Source of the DNA: Hominimerdicola alba
GTDB lineage: Bacteria; Bacillota; Clostridia; Oscillospirales; Ruminococcaceae
Length of the DNA stretch: 64,000 bases
Reading direction: 5' to 3'
Assembly: GCF_900109655.1 (NCBI RefSeq)
Contig: NZ_FOAT01000009.1
Coordinates: 62,001-126,000 of the forward strand
In this document: positions 30,255 to 39,656 of the stretch, piece by piece
Position numbering within the stretch: position 1 is the first letter of the stretch
Layout of the letters: the number at the start of each line of letters is the position of its first letter
Program-made: the position numbers and the translations under genes
The notes under the pieces: model-generated
Seen by the model: only the letters and a program-made list of their open reading frames with translations
What the model was told of the DNA's origin: nothing
Database searches by the model: none

Positions 30255-30335
30255 GGCGCGGCAATATCAAAAAATCGAGCGTGAACAAATCTTGTGTTCA
30301 CGCTCAAACTATCTGCGTAAAAATATTGCCGCGCC
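30255..30335. repeat. Dispersed nested palindrome, copy 1 (complete)
   Basis: Outer arms GGCGCGGCAATAT and ATATTGCCGCGCC, inner stem GAGCGTGAACA and TGTTCACGCTC (30277-30287 and 30295-30305). This is the best preserved copy of a REP- or MITE-like element; others are at 33010 and 38759. Confidence 0.85.
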
Positions 30336-30344
30336 CGTCATCGG

Positions 30345-30421
30345 ACAGCGAAGCCACAGCCGACGCAGTCGCTGTTATTTGACAGCTCGCCCCGAGGAAC
30401 GAGGGGCGAAAACTCGCAAAC
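30345..30421. repeat. Dispersed repeat module B, copy 1
   Basis: Begins ACAGCGAAGCCACAGCC and includes GAGGAACGAGGGGCGAAA. The same string recurs in the same orientation at 38846-38922. ACAGCGA and TCGCTGT can pair. The remaining bases to 30639 hold nothing clear apart from CAAAGTC repeats. Confidence 0.85.
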
Positions 30422-30639
30422 TATCTGACACGACAAATATCCGACTATCCAAGCAAAGTCTGATTTCGACGGCGGAACGGATATCTTTTCTGGCAGATGT
30501 TTGTTTTTTAACAAAGTCAGACTGAAATATCTGTCAGCTTCCATGTTTCCGAATTAACCAAACATTAAAATTTCATTTCAAGCCTTGTGCATTTTTAACA
30601 AAAACATTATAATAACTTGTCAGATTTTCTTAAACTCTC

Positions 30640-30669
30640 TTGACAATTAATTCAACTTTATGTTATAAT
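30640..30669 (+). promoter_or_regulatory. Promoter of the GGDEF-EAL gene
   Basis: TTGACA, 18 bases, TATAAT. Confidence 0.85.
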
Positions 30670-30727
30670 TAAACAAACATATTATCAGCAGAGCTTTACA
30701 GAAAGCAACCGCGGAAAGGAGGGCTTT

Positions 30728-33013
30728 ATGGACTTTCAGATGATAGCTGACAGCTTTGCAGAACCTACCTGTATAATTTCAGTTGAAAAGGATAATGACG
30801 GCGGATATCGTCAGATACGTATTGTGGCAGGCAATAAACTGTACATAAATAAAATCGAAGACCCTATGAATCAGGGCGTCGGAAAAGAAATTACCGATGG
30901 CTCCGAGGTACCCGAATTTTTCCGTAAAAGCCGGACCTTTGTGCCGAATTCACCCTATGAAGACTATCTGCCGAAAGAGATGGGCTTTGAAGAAGTCTGT
31001 TTTCGTGCTGCCGTGCTGAAAGTTCCTGTGCATACCTACGTACATCTCAACGGTCTTAATATATGGTTCGATATCTATGCGATGCCGCTGAGTATCGAGG
31101 ACGGAGATATATGCTACTGCACTTACAGTGTCATAGCTACTGCAAATTCAGACCTTATGGTAAGCTCGGCAAGCTCGGGAGTTTATGCCGAGAATGTTAT
31201 AAAGACCTGCATAAAGCTCAACGGTTCAGATGATCTCAACGGAACGATGAACGATGTTATCAAGGATATACGCCTGCTTTGCAGGGCTGATGTCTGCACG
31301 ATAGCACTCATCGACCCCGAAACCAAGGAAGCTTCGATACTTGCCACAAGTTTCGGCAAGGACTGCAAGGTCAAGCGTGTGACCCAGTTCAATGAATTCG
31401 GTGATATCGCCAAGACCTGGATAGATATGTTCGGCGAAAGCGACTTCATAGTCGCGAAAGATATTGATGATATGGAATATATCCGCCAAAGGAACGTCTT
31501 CTGGTACAACAACCTCATGGCGGCAGGTGTGGACAGCCTTGTCATGTTCCCGCTGAGGTATGACGGCGTGATACTGGGCTTTATGTGGGCGACTAATTTC
31601 GCGGTGGAAGATACTATCCGCATCAAGGAAACACTGGAACTTACTACATTTTTCATATCTTCAAAGCTTTCAAACTGCCGCATGATGGAACACCTTAAAC
31701 AGATAAGCTACACCGACCAGCTCACAGGAATATTTAACAGGTTTGCCTGTACCGAGCTTATCGAAAGCCTTATCAAGCGAGGTGAAAAGTTCTGCATAGT
31801 TTCTATCGATATAAACAACTTCAAGAGCATAAACGACAGCCTTGGCTTTGACGCCGGCAACAGGGTACTGGCAAAAATAGCTTCCCGCTGGAAAAAGATA
31901 GCAGAAAATAATCTTACCGCTACACAAGATCATATCGCGCGTATGGGCGGTGACGAATTCCAGCTTGTGATACAGGGCTACGAAAATGACGCTGCTGTCA
32001 TACCTACTATCAAGACCTACGAAAATGCCCTCGGCAATTCGCTGACCATAGACGGCTGTGACCTTTACATAAGCGCAAGCTTCGGTTACTGCCTGTATCC
32101 CGATGATGCAGTGACTAGCGACAGCCTGATATCTTCGGCAAACGCTTCGATGAACGAGATAAAGCGTCTGAAAAACAGTCAGCATATAATGCGTTTCTCT
32201 CCCGAGCTACTCAAAGAAGAACACACACTGGAGATAGAGCGCAAGCTGATATACGCCCTTGAAAACGACCTGCTGTATTTCAATTTACAGCCTCAGTTCG
32301 ACCTAGACCACAAGCTTCGCGGCTTTGAAGCCCTGGCTCGTATGAAGGACAGCGACGGTGCAGTGGTATCTCCGGGGGAATTCATACCCGTGGCTGAAAA
32401 AATGGGGTTGATCGATAAGGTTGACGGCGCTGTGTTCAGGCGGTCTGCAATGTTCATCGGCGAAATTATACGCGAAACAGGTGCTGACATAATGCTCAGC
32501 GTGAACATCTCAGTACGTCATCTGATGAAGAACGATTTTCTTGATGAAGTCAAGGATATCCTGAGTTCCAGCGGCATACCCGCCGACCATCTGGAGATAG
32601 AGATTACCGAATCCATCATGATAGATTCAGCCGAAAAAGCCCAGCACTGCATAGAACAGCTTCACAAGATGGGCATACAGATAGCGATAGACGATTTCGG
32701 TACAGGATATTCTTCCCTCAGCTACCTGAATAATTTCCCTGCGAACATACTGAAAATCGACAAAAGCTTCATCGACAAGATGAACACCAGCGACCCTTCA
32801 AAACAGTACGTAGCGGCGATAATCTCCATCGGTCATATAATGGGCTTCGAGGTAGTATCTGAGGGAGTTGAAGAAAAAGAGCAGCTGGCGACCCTGAAAC
32901 TCATAGGCTGTGATTACATACAGGGTTTCATCTGGGGCAGACCGCTGTCACCCGAGGACGCTGAAAAGCTTATCAGGGAGAGTATGGCGAAAAAATATCT
33001 TTCGAGCCAATAA
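30728..33013 (+). CDS. Soluble GGDEF-EAL cyclic-di-GMP enzyme with N-terminal sensor domains
   Basis: 761 residues without membrane segments. Residues about 1-140 look PAS-like, 155-320 GAF-like. The GGDEF domain keeps the intact motif at 407-411 (MGGDEFQL) and the EAL domain keeps EAL at 534-536 (FEALARM), the Asp pair in IDDFGTGYSSL and the downstream Glu/Lys residues (KIDKSFID, EGVE). Both cyclase and phosphodiesterase activity are possible. The second half is a clear paralogue of the protein at 61254-62990. AAAGGAGGG precedes the ATG. A dispersed palindrome starts at its stop codon. Confidence 0.95.
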   Translation: MDFQMIADSFAEPTCIISVEKDNDGGYRQIRIVAGNKLYINKIEDPMNQGVGKEITDGSEVPEFFRKSRTFVPNSPYEDYLPKEMGFEEVCFRAAVLKVPVHTYVHLNGLNIWFDIYAMPLSIEDGDICYCTYSVIATANSDLMVSSASSGVYAENVIKTCIKLNGSDDLNGTMNDVIKDIRLLCRADVCTIALIDPETKEASILATSFGKDCKVKRVTQFNEFGDIAKTWIDMFGESDFIVAKDIDDMEYIRQRNVFWYNNLMAAGVDSLVMFPLRYDGVILGFMWATNFAVEDTIRIKETLELTTFFISSKLSNCRMMEHLKQISYTDQLTGIFNRFACTELIESLIKRGEKFCIVSIDINNFKSINDSLGFDAGNRVLAKIASRWKKIAENNLTATQDHIARMGGDEFQLVIQGYENDAAVIPTIKTYENALGNSLTIDGCDLYISASFGYCLYPDDAVTSDSLISSANASMNEIKRLKNSQHIMRFSPELLKEEHTLEIERKLIYALENDLLYFNLQPQFDLDHKLRGFEALARMKDSDGAVVSPGEFIPVAEKMGLIDKVDGAVFRRSAMFIGEIIRETGADIMLSVNISVRHLMKNDFLDEVKDILSSSGIPADHLEIEITESIMIDSAEKAQHCIEQLHKMGIQIAIDDFGTGYSSLSYLNNFPANILKIDKSFIDKMNTSDPSKQYVAAIISIGHIMGFEVVSEGVEEKEQLATLKLIGCDYIQGFIWGRPLSPEDAEKLIRESMAKKYLSSQ

Positions 33014-33075
33014 CAAAAATCGAGCGTATGCAAAAACAATGCATACGCTCAAACTATGTCCGTAAAATTATTGCC
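33010..33075. repeat. Dispersed nested palindrome, copy 2 (left arm lost)
   Basis: Inner stem GAGCGTATGCA and TGCATACGCTC (33022-33032, 33040-33050) and the right arm TTATTGCCGCGG are present; the left outer arm is reduced to CAATAA overlapping the stop codon of the GGDEF-EAL gene. The inner stem carries compensatory changes relative to copy 1. It may act as the 3' end of both converging genes. Confidence 0.75.
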
Positions 33076-33088
33076 GCGGACGGTCAGT

Positions 33089-33991
33089 TCATCTTGCTAT
33101 CATTACCTGAACTTCTTCAAGCTTCGGCGGAAACAGCGGCAGCGGAAATCTCGATATCGCTACCGCCGAGCACGCACTTGCAAAGCGCACAAGCTCATCA
33201 TCGCTCATTCCTTTCAACAGACCGTACACACAACCAGCCTTGAAAGTATCACCTGCGCCCAAAGTGCTTTTTACTTCGATGTCAAAAGGCTTCATACGGT
33301 GTATCTCTCCGCCGCGCCTTGCGTAGAGCATATCCTCTCCGCCTTGTGTGATGATGGTAAGTCCCTCGCTCTCGGACTGCATCTGCGCCATTACTTCTTC
33401 CGCAGACATTCCATCATACCGCATTGAAGTACACTCACGGGACACCACATTCACTGCCGCATGGCGGTGCAAAAACGAGCTGTGTGGCGTATCTATGGTC
33501 ACATATGGCACATCATTCGCCATGCAAAGCTTTGCTGCCAGCAGCGATTCTTCACCGAAAAAGGGGTCTATACCCGCAGCGCCGCAGCCTGCTATATCTT
33601 CCTCACGGGGTATGCTCCACCATCTTTTACCACTTGAAAACAGCTGCTGAAATCTGCCCATGGGTGAGCGCACAAGACCTGCTATGACCACGTAGTCCAT
33701 CACGCCTGCATCGTCCTGCAAAGAACCAAGCGATGAAAGGTCAACGGACTTATCCTTGTAAAACTCCTTTAGCATCGGCGCGACCTCGCTGCCTATCTGT
33801 GTACCGTCCATTTTAACGGACACTCCCAGCGATGCCAGCACCGTTGCCGCAGTACCTGTCTCACCGCCAGGCAGAAAATAATTCTCACTTATCTCGGAAT
33901 ATTCATCGGGTCTGAGAAAGCTGTCTTTCAGCAGAAATGAATGCGTTCCAAGTATCTGTCCGTAAAGATATGCTCTGTTTTTATCCGCCAT
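33089..33991 (-). CDS. PfkB-family sugar or nucleoside kinase
   Basis: 300 residues of the ribokinase-like fold. Seen: N-terminal PGGETGTAATVLASLG, the ATP-site Thr region IITQGGEDMLYARRG and the catalytic motif STLGAGDTFKAGC with the base Asp. The substrate cannot be told from the sequence. It lies 27 bases after the ABC permease gene on the same strand and may be cotranscribed with it, though the functions do not obviously match. Confidence 0.9.
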   Translation of the reverse strand: MADKNRAYLYGQILGTHSFLLKDSFLRPDEYSEISENYFLPGGETGTAATVLASLGVSVKMDGTQIGSEVAPMLKEFYKDKSVDLSSLGSLQDDAGVMDYVVIAGLVRSPMGRFQQLFSSGKRWWSIPREEDIAGCGAAGIDPFFGEESLLAAKLCMANDVPYVTIDTPHSSFLHRHAAVNVVSRECTSMRYDGMSAEEVMAQMQSESEGLTIITQGGEDMLYARRGGEIHRMKPFDIEVKSTLGAGDTFKAGCVYGLLKGMSDDELVRFASACSAVAISRFPLPLFPPKLEEVQVMIAR

Positions 33992-34018
33992 TTTCTCTTG
34001 ATCTCCATTTTACAGTCT

Positions 34019-36331
34019 TTATTCTACAGTCCTCATCTGATCTGTCAGGCTTTCCTTGTTTATCCTGTGCAGTGTTATCACCGATGCGATAACAGCCGCC
34101 ACAAATGCCACAGCCGCCGCTATCCATACCCTGGGTACAGGCTCTGCAAAGTTCACAAGGTCGCCCAGTTCATCATCAAGCTTCACACGTTTCAGCAGCA
34201 ACAGTGTCAGCCCCATAAGAGCCTCTATCAGTCCTGTTGCCAGCACGCCCGATGTCAGCGAATACTGTAAACACTCCACAACGGTCATGCCATACAGCTG
34301 ACCTCTCGTCATGCCCATGCACTGCATCGATGCAAGCTCCGATTTGCGGTTCAGCAGACCTGTTGAAAGGATATTCACCATATTTACCAACGCTATCAGA
34401 GCGATAAGCACGCTCAGGAATGCCGAGCCTATCTTTATCGCACCCACGCCGGAACGCATTTTCAGCAGATCGCCGTGATAGTCCTCGTCAAGGGTCATCA
34501 GCCCTGCATTGGCTTTCACAAAGCTCTTGGCTTTTTCGTAGTCATCGTCATTTATAAGGTCAACGTGGATATACTCCACGCCCTCAAGGTTTGCAAGACT
34601 TCCTTTTCCTGCCAGAGTATATGCGCTGTTGTTGTAGTAATCCAGGGTACTTGCCAGTATATATGCGTTACCCGCCAGTTCCTCCTCGGAGGTCTGTTTT
34701 TTACCTTCCTCGGTCTTATACATCGGAGCAGAAGACACTAAATTGAGTGTAGTTGGGTATAGTTCTGTGGTAAAACGGTATTCCAGCTTCTTCTCACCGG
34801 TCTTATAGTCCTCGGTCACATACTCCTTGACGTTTTCCTTTTCCTCATCGCTCATAATTGAATACTCTTCATCGGAGATAATGGTCTTCTCCATCACGCC
34901 GACTTCTATCTGCTTAGGCTCATCGTATAACTGAGCAGGCTCTTCCTCGTTCACTGACATCATAATGTACGAACCCTGTTCTGTGAGTTCATCATAGGTC
35001 ACAGGCAGGTCGCCTTGGAATTTCTTTTCAAGCACACCTCTGGGATAGTACCTCAGTACGCAGGTCTGCAATGTGCCGTCGGACATCTGAATATAGGATA
35101 CCTGCTCCTTGCAGAAATCATTTACCTCAAACAGACCGCTGTTAATTACAGCGTCATAGCCCTCTTGGTAGCTCTTGGGCTTATCCTGCTCGCTCTTTAT
35201 GGCTATGCCCATATCGTAATTCAGTCCTACGATATCCACCAGCTTTTCAAAGGCATTCAATGACTGTTTCAGCACTATCGTGAATGATGCGAACAACGCG
35301 ATAGAAACTGTCAGCGATATCACCGTTACGGCGAAACGCTTGGGCTGACGGCTGTTGTTGCGTGATGCAAGCTTGCCTTTCCAGCCGAACAGCGAACCGA
35401 AGAAAGCCGCCTTTCTCACCTTTACAGTCTTGTCGCTGTCACCGAATATAGCCTGTACAGGGGTCTTTTTGATAACGCGCATACCTGTCTGATATGCCGA
35501 AAGGAATACCCATACAAGTCCCGTAACCGCGGCAAGCACCATCATCAGCGGGTCGATGTGCAGGTGCATGAGCTTCTCTGCTTTTTCGGCGGTGAAAAAC
35601 GTCTCGGCAACACCGCTGGCTTCAACCACTTTCAGAGTGCCCTCACTTACTCCGATGCCCAGCAGCATACCAAGGGGCAGTCCGATAACACTGAGGAACA
35701 GACCCTCAAAAGTCACCATGCGGACTATCTGTGCAGGCTCAGCACCTACGCACTGCAATACGCCGAAGTGCTTTTCCCTCTCCTTTGAGCTTATCTCAAA
35801 GGCGGTATCTATCATAAGTCTCAGTGCGATGGCAAGCAGCAGCACGAACACGAAGAACGCCGCAAGGTCTCGGACAGCCTCGTACCTTGATGAAAAATCA
35901 AGCCTGTCAGCGCTTATAAGATCGTAGTTAACATCTATCTGCGATGTATCAAACTCCTCAAATCGGTCGTTGTAAAGCTGTTTTTCAGGGAAAAGTTCGT
36001 ATATGAAAAGACCTATATCCTCGTGATAGCTCTTTATCATCACTTCAGCCGATACAGTACCGTCCGCCTCGTCTATACGTTCGCAGGAGCTGAGATCGTC
36101 ATTAGCTGCCAGTTCCTCGTACTCCTCATCGGTGAGCTTCATCAGCTTGAAATGGTAAGGCTTATCCATATACACAGAGCCGCGGACAATTCCGCGAAAA
36201 GTCGCATATCCCGTAAACAGCAGCGTCATCAGCGCAAGCGCCACGGTTATACTGCATATGGTGAAGATGCTGTGGCGCTTCTGTGCCTTTATGTATTTCA
36301 GCGCCAGTGATCTCTCGAACATCCGCCTCAC
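34019..36331 (-). CDS. FtsX/MacB-type ABC transporter permease
   Basis: 770 residues with an N-terminal membrane helix (about 18-40), a large outside domain, a three-helix FtsX block around 150-285, a second N-terminal-like helix after the 330s and a second FtsX block at 640-760 (INSTGLLNRKSELASMQCMGMTRGQL, quoted in part: LNRKSELASMQCMGMTRG). Two FtsX blocks in one chain is typical of Firmicutes permeases for antimicrobial-peptide resistance or lipoprotein release. It overlaps the ATPase gene by 4 bases. Confidence 0.92.
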   Translation of the reverse strand: MRRMFERSLALKYIKAQKRHSIFTICSITVALALMTLLFTGYATFRGIVRGSVYMDKPYHFKLMKLTDEEYEELAANDDLSSCERIDEADGTVSAEVMIKSYHEDIGLFIYELFPEKQLYNDRFEEFDTSQIDVNYDLISADRLDFSSRYEAVRDLAAFFVFVLLLAIALRLMIDTAFEISSKEREKHFGVLQCVGAEPAQIVRMVTFEGLFLSVIGLPLGMLLGIGVSEGTLKVVEASGVAETFFTAEKAEKLMHLHIDPLMMVLAAVTGLVWVFLSAYQTGMRVIKKTPVQAIFGDSDKTVKVRKAAFFGSLFGWKGKLASRNNSRQPKRFAVTVISLTVSIALFASFTIVLKQSLNAFEKLVDIVGLNYDMGIAIKSEQDKPKSYQEGYDAVINSGLFEVNDFCKEQVSYIQMSDGTLQTCVLRYYPRGVLEKKFQGDLPVTYDELTEQGSYIMMSVNEEEPAQLYDEPKQIEVGVMEKTIISDEEYSIMSDEEKENVKEYVTEDYKTGEKKLEYRFTTELYPTTLNLVSSAPMYKTEEGKKQTSEEELAGNAYILASTLDYYNNSAYTLAGKGSLANLEGVEYIHVDLINDDDYEKAKSFVKANAGLMTLDEDYHGDLLKMRSGVGAIKIGSAFLSVLIALIALVNMVNILSTGLLNRKSELASMQCMGMTRGQLYGMTVVECLQYSLTSGVLATGLIEALMGLTLLLLKRVKLDDELGDLVNFAEPVPRVWIAAAVAFVAAVIASVITLHRINKESLTDQMRTVE

Positions 36332-37017
36332 CTCCCCGACTCAGTAAGCTCGTCGTTGACTATTTTGCCGTCGGACATGGTGATTATGCGGTCGCACTGT
36401 CTGGCGATGTTGTCATCGTGGGTTATTATTATCATGGTCTGACCCAGCTTGATATTCGATTCGCGAAGCAGCTTGATTATCTCAGCTGAATTTTTGCTGT
36501 CAAGATTGCCCGTAGGTTCGTCAGCAAGAATAACATCGGGGGCAGTAAATAACGCCCTGCCTATGGATACCCTCTGCTGCTGTCCGCCGGAAAGCTGTGA
36601 AGGCAGATGTCCGCTCCTGTCTTTTAAGTCCATAAGCTCCAGCATTTCCTCCACCTTTGCAGGGTCGGGCTTTTTGCCGTCCATCACAGTGGGCAGAGTA
36701 ATGTTCTCAGCCGCCGTAAGCACGGGTATCAGGTTGTAGAACTGATATATCAGCCCCACTCTGCGCCGCCTGAATACGGCAAGCTCCTTGTTGTTCTGTG
36801 AATATACATCGGTGCCGTCGATGATCACTTTGCCAGAGGTCGGACGGTCAACACCGCCGAGAATGTGCAGCAGTGAGGATTTACCAGAACCCGATGCACC
36901 TATTATAGCCGCCATCTGCCCTTTCGGTATTGTAAAGCTGACATTATCTACTGCTTTTACGGCATTTTCACCGTCTCCGTAGGTCTTGCATATAGCTTCG
37001 GCTGTAAGAAAACTCAT
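36328..37017 (-). CDS. ABC transporter ATP-binding protein (LolD/MacB/BceA-type)
   Basis: 229 residues. Walker A GASGSGKSS, Q-loop in YQFYNLIP, signature LSGGQQQRVSIGRA, Walker B VILADEPTGNLDS, switch His in IITHD. It powers the permease encoded after it. It is first in the ATPase-permease-kinase unit; the promoter is at 37050-37078. The nearby genes include no two-component system, unlike BceRS-type modules. Confidence 0.96.
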   Translation of the reverse strand: MSFLTAEAICKTYGDGENAVKAVDNVSFTIPKGQMAAIIGASGSGKSSLLHILGGVDRPTSGKVIIDGTDVYSQNNKELAVFRRRRVGLIYQFYNLIPVLTAAENITLPTVMDGKKPDPAKVEEMLELMDLKDRSGHLPSQLSGGQQQRVSIGRALFTAPDVILADEPTGNLDSKNSAEIIKLLRESNIKLGQTMIIITHDDNIARQCDRIITMSDGKIVNDELTESGR

Positions 37018-37049
37018 GGTATGATTCCCCCCATTAATATATTAGTAAT

Positions 37050-37078
37050 ATTATACCACAAGTTTTCGCCCATTTCAA
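37050..37078 (-). promoter_or_regulatory. Promoter of the ABC transporter operon
   Basis: Minus strand: TTGAAA, 17 bases, TATAAT. Confidence 0.83.
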
Positions 37079-37269
37079 TAATTTAGCTCAATTATTTTTC
37101 CGACATAAGTGTAAAATGCATAATACACCTGAAAGCGTATTCATTCATAGGTAGAAATAAGCGGGTACAGTCATTCCATAGCCTTGTATTTTTCGGTAAA
37201 GTATGTTACAAAAACGGCAAACTGCCTGAAAACCATACTTCCCGCACTATAGAATCTATACTCGCGATA

Positions 37270-37298
37270 TTGATAATGGGGCGGGGATATGATATAAT
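37270..37298 (+). promoter_or_regulatory. Promoter of the unknown membrane protein gene
   Basis: TTGATA, 17 bases, TATAAT with extended TG. About 150 bases of leader follow before the ATG at 37453. Between 37079 and 37269 I see nothing further. Confidence 0.78.
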
Positions 37299-37452
37299 AT
37301 TTTTAAATCCGACTATCTCTTTACCACATCACTTAAAATTCCGGATCAACAGGAATATATTATGCTGACGTTTTTAAGTCAGGTGAGTCAGCGGGAGAAC
37401 CATATTTTTAAAAGAAGACAACAATTATCAACAAACGAAAAGAGAGGACACA

Positions 37453-38592
37453 ATGGACATTTTCAGAAAAAAAGAAAAAGAAAGCATTTATAATCAGTAC
37501 AGCAATTATAAACGTTCAGACAAGGGACAGAGCAGGTTTCGCCCCATAACGGGATACGAGTATGAGTCGATTCCCAATAATTACAAGTCAAAGCTTAGGA
37601 TGTTTATGGGCAAAGGCGGTTTAGGACTGCTTTTCACGGCATTTTTCGTGCTAGGCAGCATAAAATATACAGCGGATCAGTTCATAAGCGGAGATAAGGA
37701 CAGATACATAAGCCTGATGATATTCGGCAGTGTTGATCTGTTCATGCTGGTGATCTTCGCCATGATAACAGCATTTCACCTTGACAAGTTAGTACGTCGC
37801 GATTCTCTTGCAGCGGCGGGGGAGGTGCTGGAAGTAAATGTTGTGCGCCGAGGAAGAGGCGGCATAATGTACGCCGATCACACCATAGCTGTACACGCTA
37901 CCCGTGAGATAGTGGTCATAAGGTATTACAAGCCCTTTTACGCAGGTACAACAGTGCTGATAGTGAAATCACCGAAAATGAATTTCAACCTTGTGCCGAT
38001 ATCCCGTGATGCCGCGGATATGAACTACATCGGCAGTGATTACAGTGCCGAGATATCCGAGCATAGCATCGTCAACATCGGCGACCTCAGCGAGTATCAA
38101 AAGACCCCATTCACGGCTGTGCGCAAGCATTATCTGGACAGAGAGGAATTTCTTGCCATACCGAAGAAATACCGTTCCGTGCGTCCGTTTAGCCGTGGTC
38201 TGGCAAGCGGAAGCTGGGTGGTATTCACTGCGATAACAGCATTCATGTGTGTACTTCTAGCGAAGTTCATCCAAGCCCGCGACATCGAAAAAGCTTTCCC
38301 ATTGTTCGGCGGAGTGCTGTGCATTATTATAATCGAGCTTTTACTGACAAAAGAAGTCTTCCGCACACCGCTGAAACTTGGCAGGACATACTGCATCGAC
38401 TGCGTTGTAATACGCAAAGAAAAGTTCTCGGGACAGTGTATAGTAAGCATCATACTTCCCGAAAGTAAGCAGTATGTAGATAATATCAGGATAGACCCCA
38501 TGGTTTTCGACAGCATTGAAACCAATACTAATGTATGGCTGTATTTCAATATGAAGTATGCTGATGCAAAGTTTGTGAGCGGGATATTTTGA
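37453..38592 (+). CDS. Unknown four-helix membrane protein
   Basis: 379 residues, not recognised. Two pairs of membrane helices (about 57-75 and 80-110; 255-275 and 280-300) frame two soluble parts of about 140 and 75 residues, which look like two versions of the same small beta-rich module (VVIRYYKPFYAGTTVLIVKS; the second near the C-terminus with CIVSIILPESKQYVDN). A membrane-anchored sensor or wall-related role is possible but not shown. AGAGAGG precedes the ATG. It appears to be a single-gene unit. Confidence 0.8.
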   Translation: MDIFRKKEKESIYNQYSNYKRSDKGQSRFRPITGYEYESIPNNYKSKLRMFMGKGGLGLLFTAFFVLGSIKYTADQFISGDKDRYISLMIFGSVDLFMLVIFAMITAFHLDKLVRRDSLAAAGEVLEVNVVRRGRGGIMYADHTIAVHATREIVVIRYYKPFYAGTTVLIVKSPKMNFNLVPISRDAADMNYIGSDYSAEISEHSIVNIGDLSEYQKTPFTAVRKHYLDREEFLAIPKKYRSVRPFSRGLASGSWVVFTAITAFMCVLLAKFIQARDIEKAFPLFGGVLCIIIIELLLTKEVFRTPLKLGRTYCIDCVVIRKEKFSGQCIVSIILPESKQYVDNIRIDPMVFDSIETNTNVWLYFNMKYADAKFVSGIF

Positions 38593-38758
38593 GCAGAGAT
38601 CAAACCAGCGGAAAACTTCCGAAGAGGCGAGCTTTTGGTCAAGCTTTTCGCGAAAAGCTTGCGAGGAGTTTAAGGGGCGGAGTCCCTCAATCACCAAGGT
38701 ACAAAACTAAAATGCACAGCGAACATTAAGAGCACAGCAATCGACCCGCCCTGTCAAA

Positions 38759-38811
38759 AAGGCGCGGCAATAACAAAATCACGAGCGTGGACAATACAAA
38801 CGTCTACGCTC
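38759..38811. repeat. Dispersed nested palindrome, copy 3 (right arm decayed)
   Basis: Left arm AAGGCGCGGCAATAAC and inner stem GAGCGTGGAC with GTCTACGCTC (one changed pair) are kept; the expected right arm is degenerate although CCCGCGG remains at 38835-38841. Bases 38628-38690 before it contain CTTTTCGCGAAAAG and GGGGCGGAGTCCCT, relatives of the small palindromes at 30150-30190. Confidence 0.7.
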
Positions 38812-38845
38812 TTTCTATACGTGTGAAATGACCGCCCGCGGTCAA

Positions 38846-38922
38846 ACAGCGAAGCCACAGCCGACGCAGTCGCTGTTATCCGACAGCTTGACCCGAGGAA
38901 CGAGGGGCGAAAGCTCGCAAAC
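38846..38922. repeat. Dispersed repeat module B, copy 2
   Basis: ACAGCGAAGCCACAGCC... through GAGGAACGAGGGGCGAAAGCTCGCAAAC, the same orientation and nearly the same sequence as 30345-30421. Confidence 0.85.
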
Positions 38923-38971
38923 TTCCGACCATAGCAAAACCAATGACTATACCGGCAAAGCCCGATTTTAT

Positions 38972-39027
38972 GGGCGGGAGTTTGCTGTTCTATTTACGGC
39001 TTTGATGCCGCGTCGCTTTTGCGCCTT
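38972..39027. repeat. Dispersed repeat module A, copy 2 (inverted)
   Basis: Starts GGGCGGGAGTTTGCTGTTC and ends TTTTGCGCCTT; it is the reverse complement of 30193-30248. Module order and orientation therefore differ between the two loci. Confidence 0.75.
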
Positions 39028-39147
39028 GACCGCGAGGCATATGCCGACGCAGTCGCATAAACCGAGCACTTTTTTCTTTGGCATATTTCTAAGAATTGCG
39101 TTCACCCCGCCCTAAAAAATTTCCCCCAAAAAAATTTCAAAAACACC

Positions 39148-39194
39148 TTGACAAACAACTGCAAATATGTTATCATATGAACAGTGGTTCAGAT
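39148..39194 (+). promoter_or_regulatory. Promoter and SmtB-type operator of the metal efflux operon
   Basis: TTGACA (39148-39153), 17 bases, TATCAT (39171-39176). Overlapping the -10 and start region is the inverted repeat ATATGAACAGTGGTTCAGAT (39175-39194), the form bound by SmtB/CadC repressors. Confidence 0.8.
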
Positions 39195-39243
39195 GTTGTG
39201 ATGAACAGTCGATAAAAGAATAAACAGAAAGGCAGTGAAATAG

Positions 39244-39597
39244 ATGAAAGAATCCAAAAATCCCGAATATCTGGCGCTTTCCCAGGAAGATATAGACAGG
39301 CTTGAAAGAGAGACACCATCGGACGAACAGCTTTACGACCTCGCCGAGCTGTATAAGGTATTCGGTGACAGCACGAGGATACGCATACTTTACGCACTGC
39401 TCGAAAGAGAGATGTGTGTCGGGGATATGGCTCAGCTGCTGGGACTAACCCCCACCGCCTGCTCACATCAGCTTAGGGTGCTGAAAAACAGCAAGCTGGT
39501 CAGATTCAGGCGCGACGGCAAGATAATGTTCTATTCGCTGGCTGATGAGCACGTAAGGAGCATACTCGCCCTGGGCATGGAACATATCCTTGAATGA
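39244..39597 (+). CDS. ArsR/SmtB-family metal-responsive repressor
   Basis: 117 residues, winged helix with recognition helix in TPTACSHQLRVLKNSKLV. The last helix reads DEHVRSILALGMEHILE: Asp, His, His and Glu at spacings 0, 2, 13 and 16 are exactly the alpha-5 zinc ligands of SmtB (D104, H106, H117, E120). A Cys in EMCVGD stands where CadC has its alpha-3N CxC, but only one Cys is present. It should therefore sense zinc (family knowledge plus inference) and repress the efflux genes downstream. Confidence 0.93.
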   Translation: MKESKNPEYLALSQEDIDRLERETPSDEQLYDLAELYKVFGDSTRIRILYALLEREMCVGDMAQLLGLTPTACSHQLRVLKNSKLVRFRRDGKIMFYSLADEHVRSILALGMEHILE

Positions 39598-39656
39598 CCA
39601 AAAATTCGGACAGATAAAGTAAAAGAACAGCGAACGCAAGAAAGGAGTCCTCAGAA

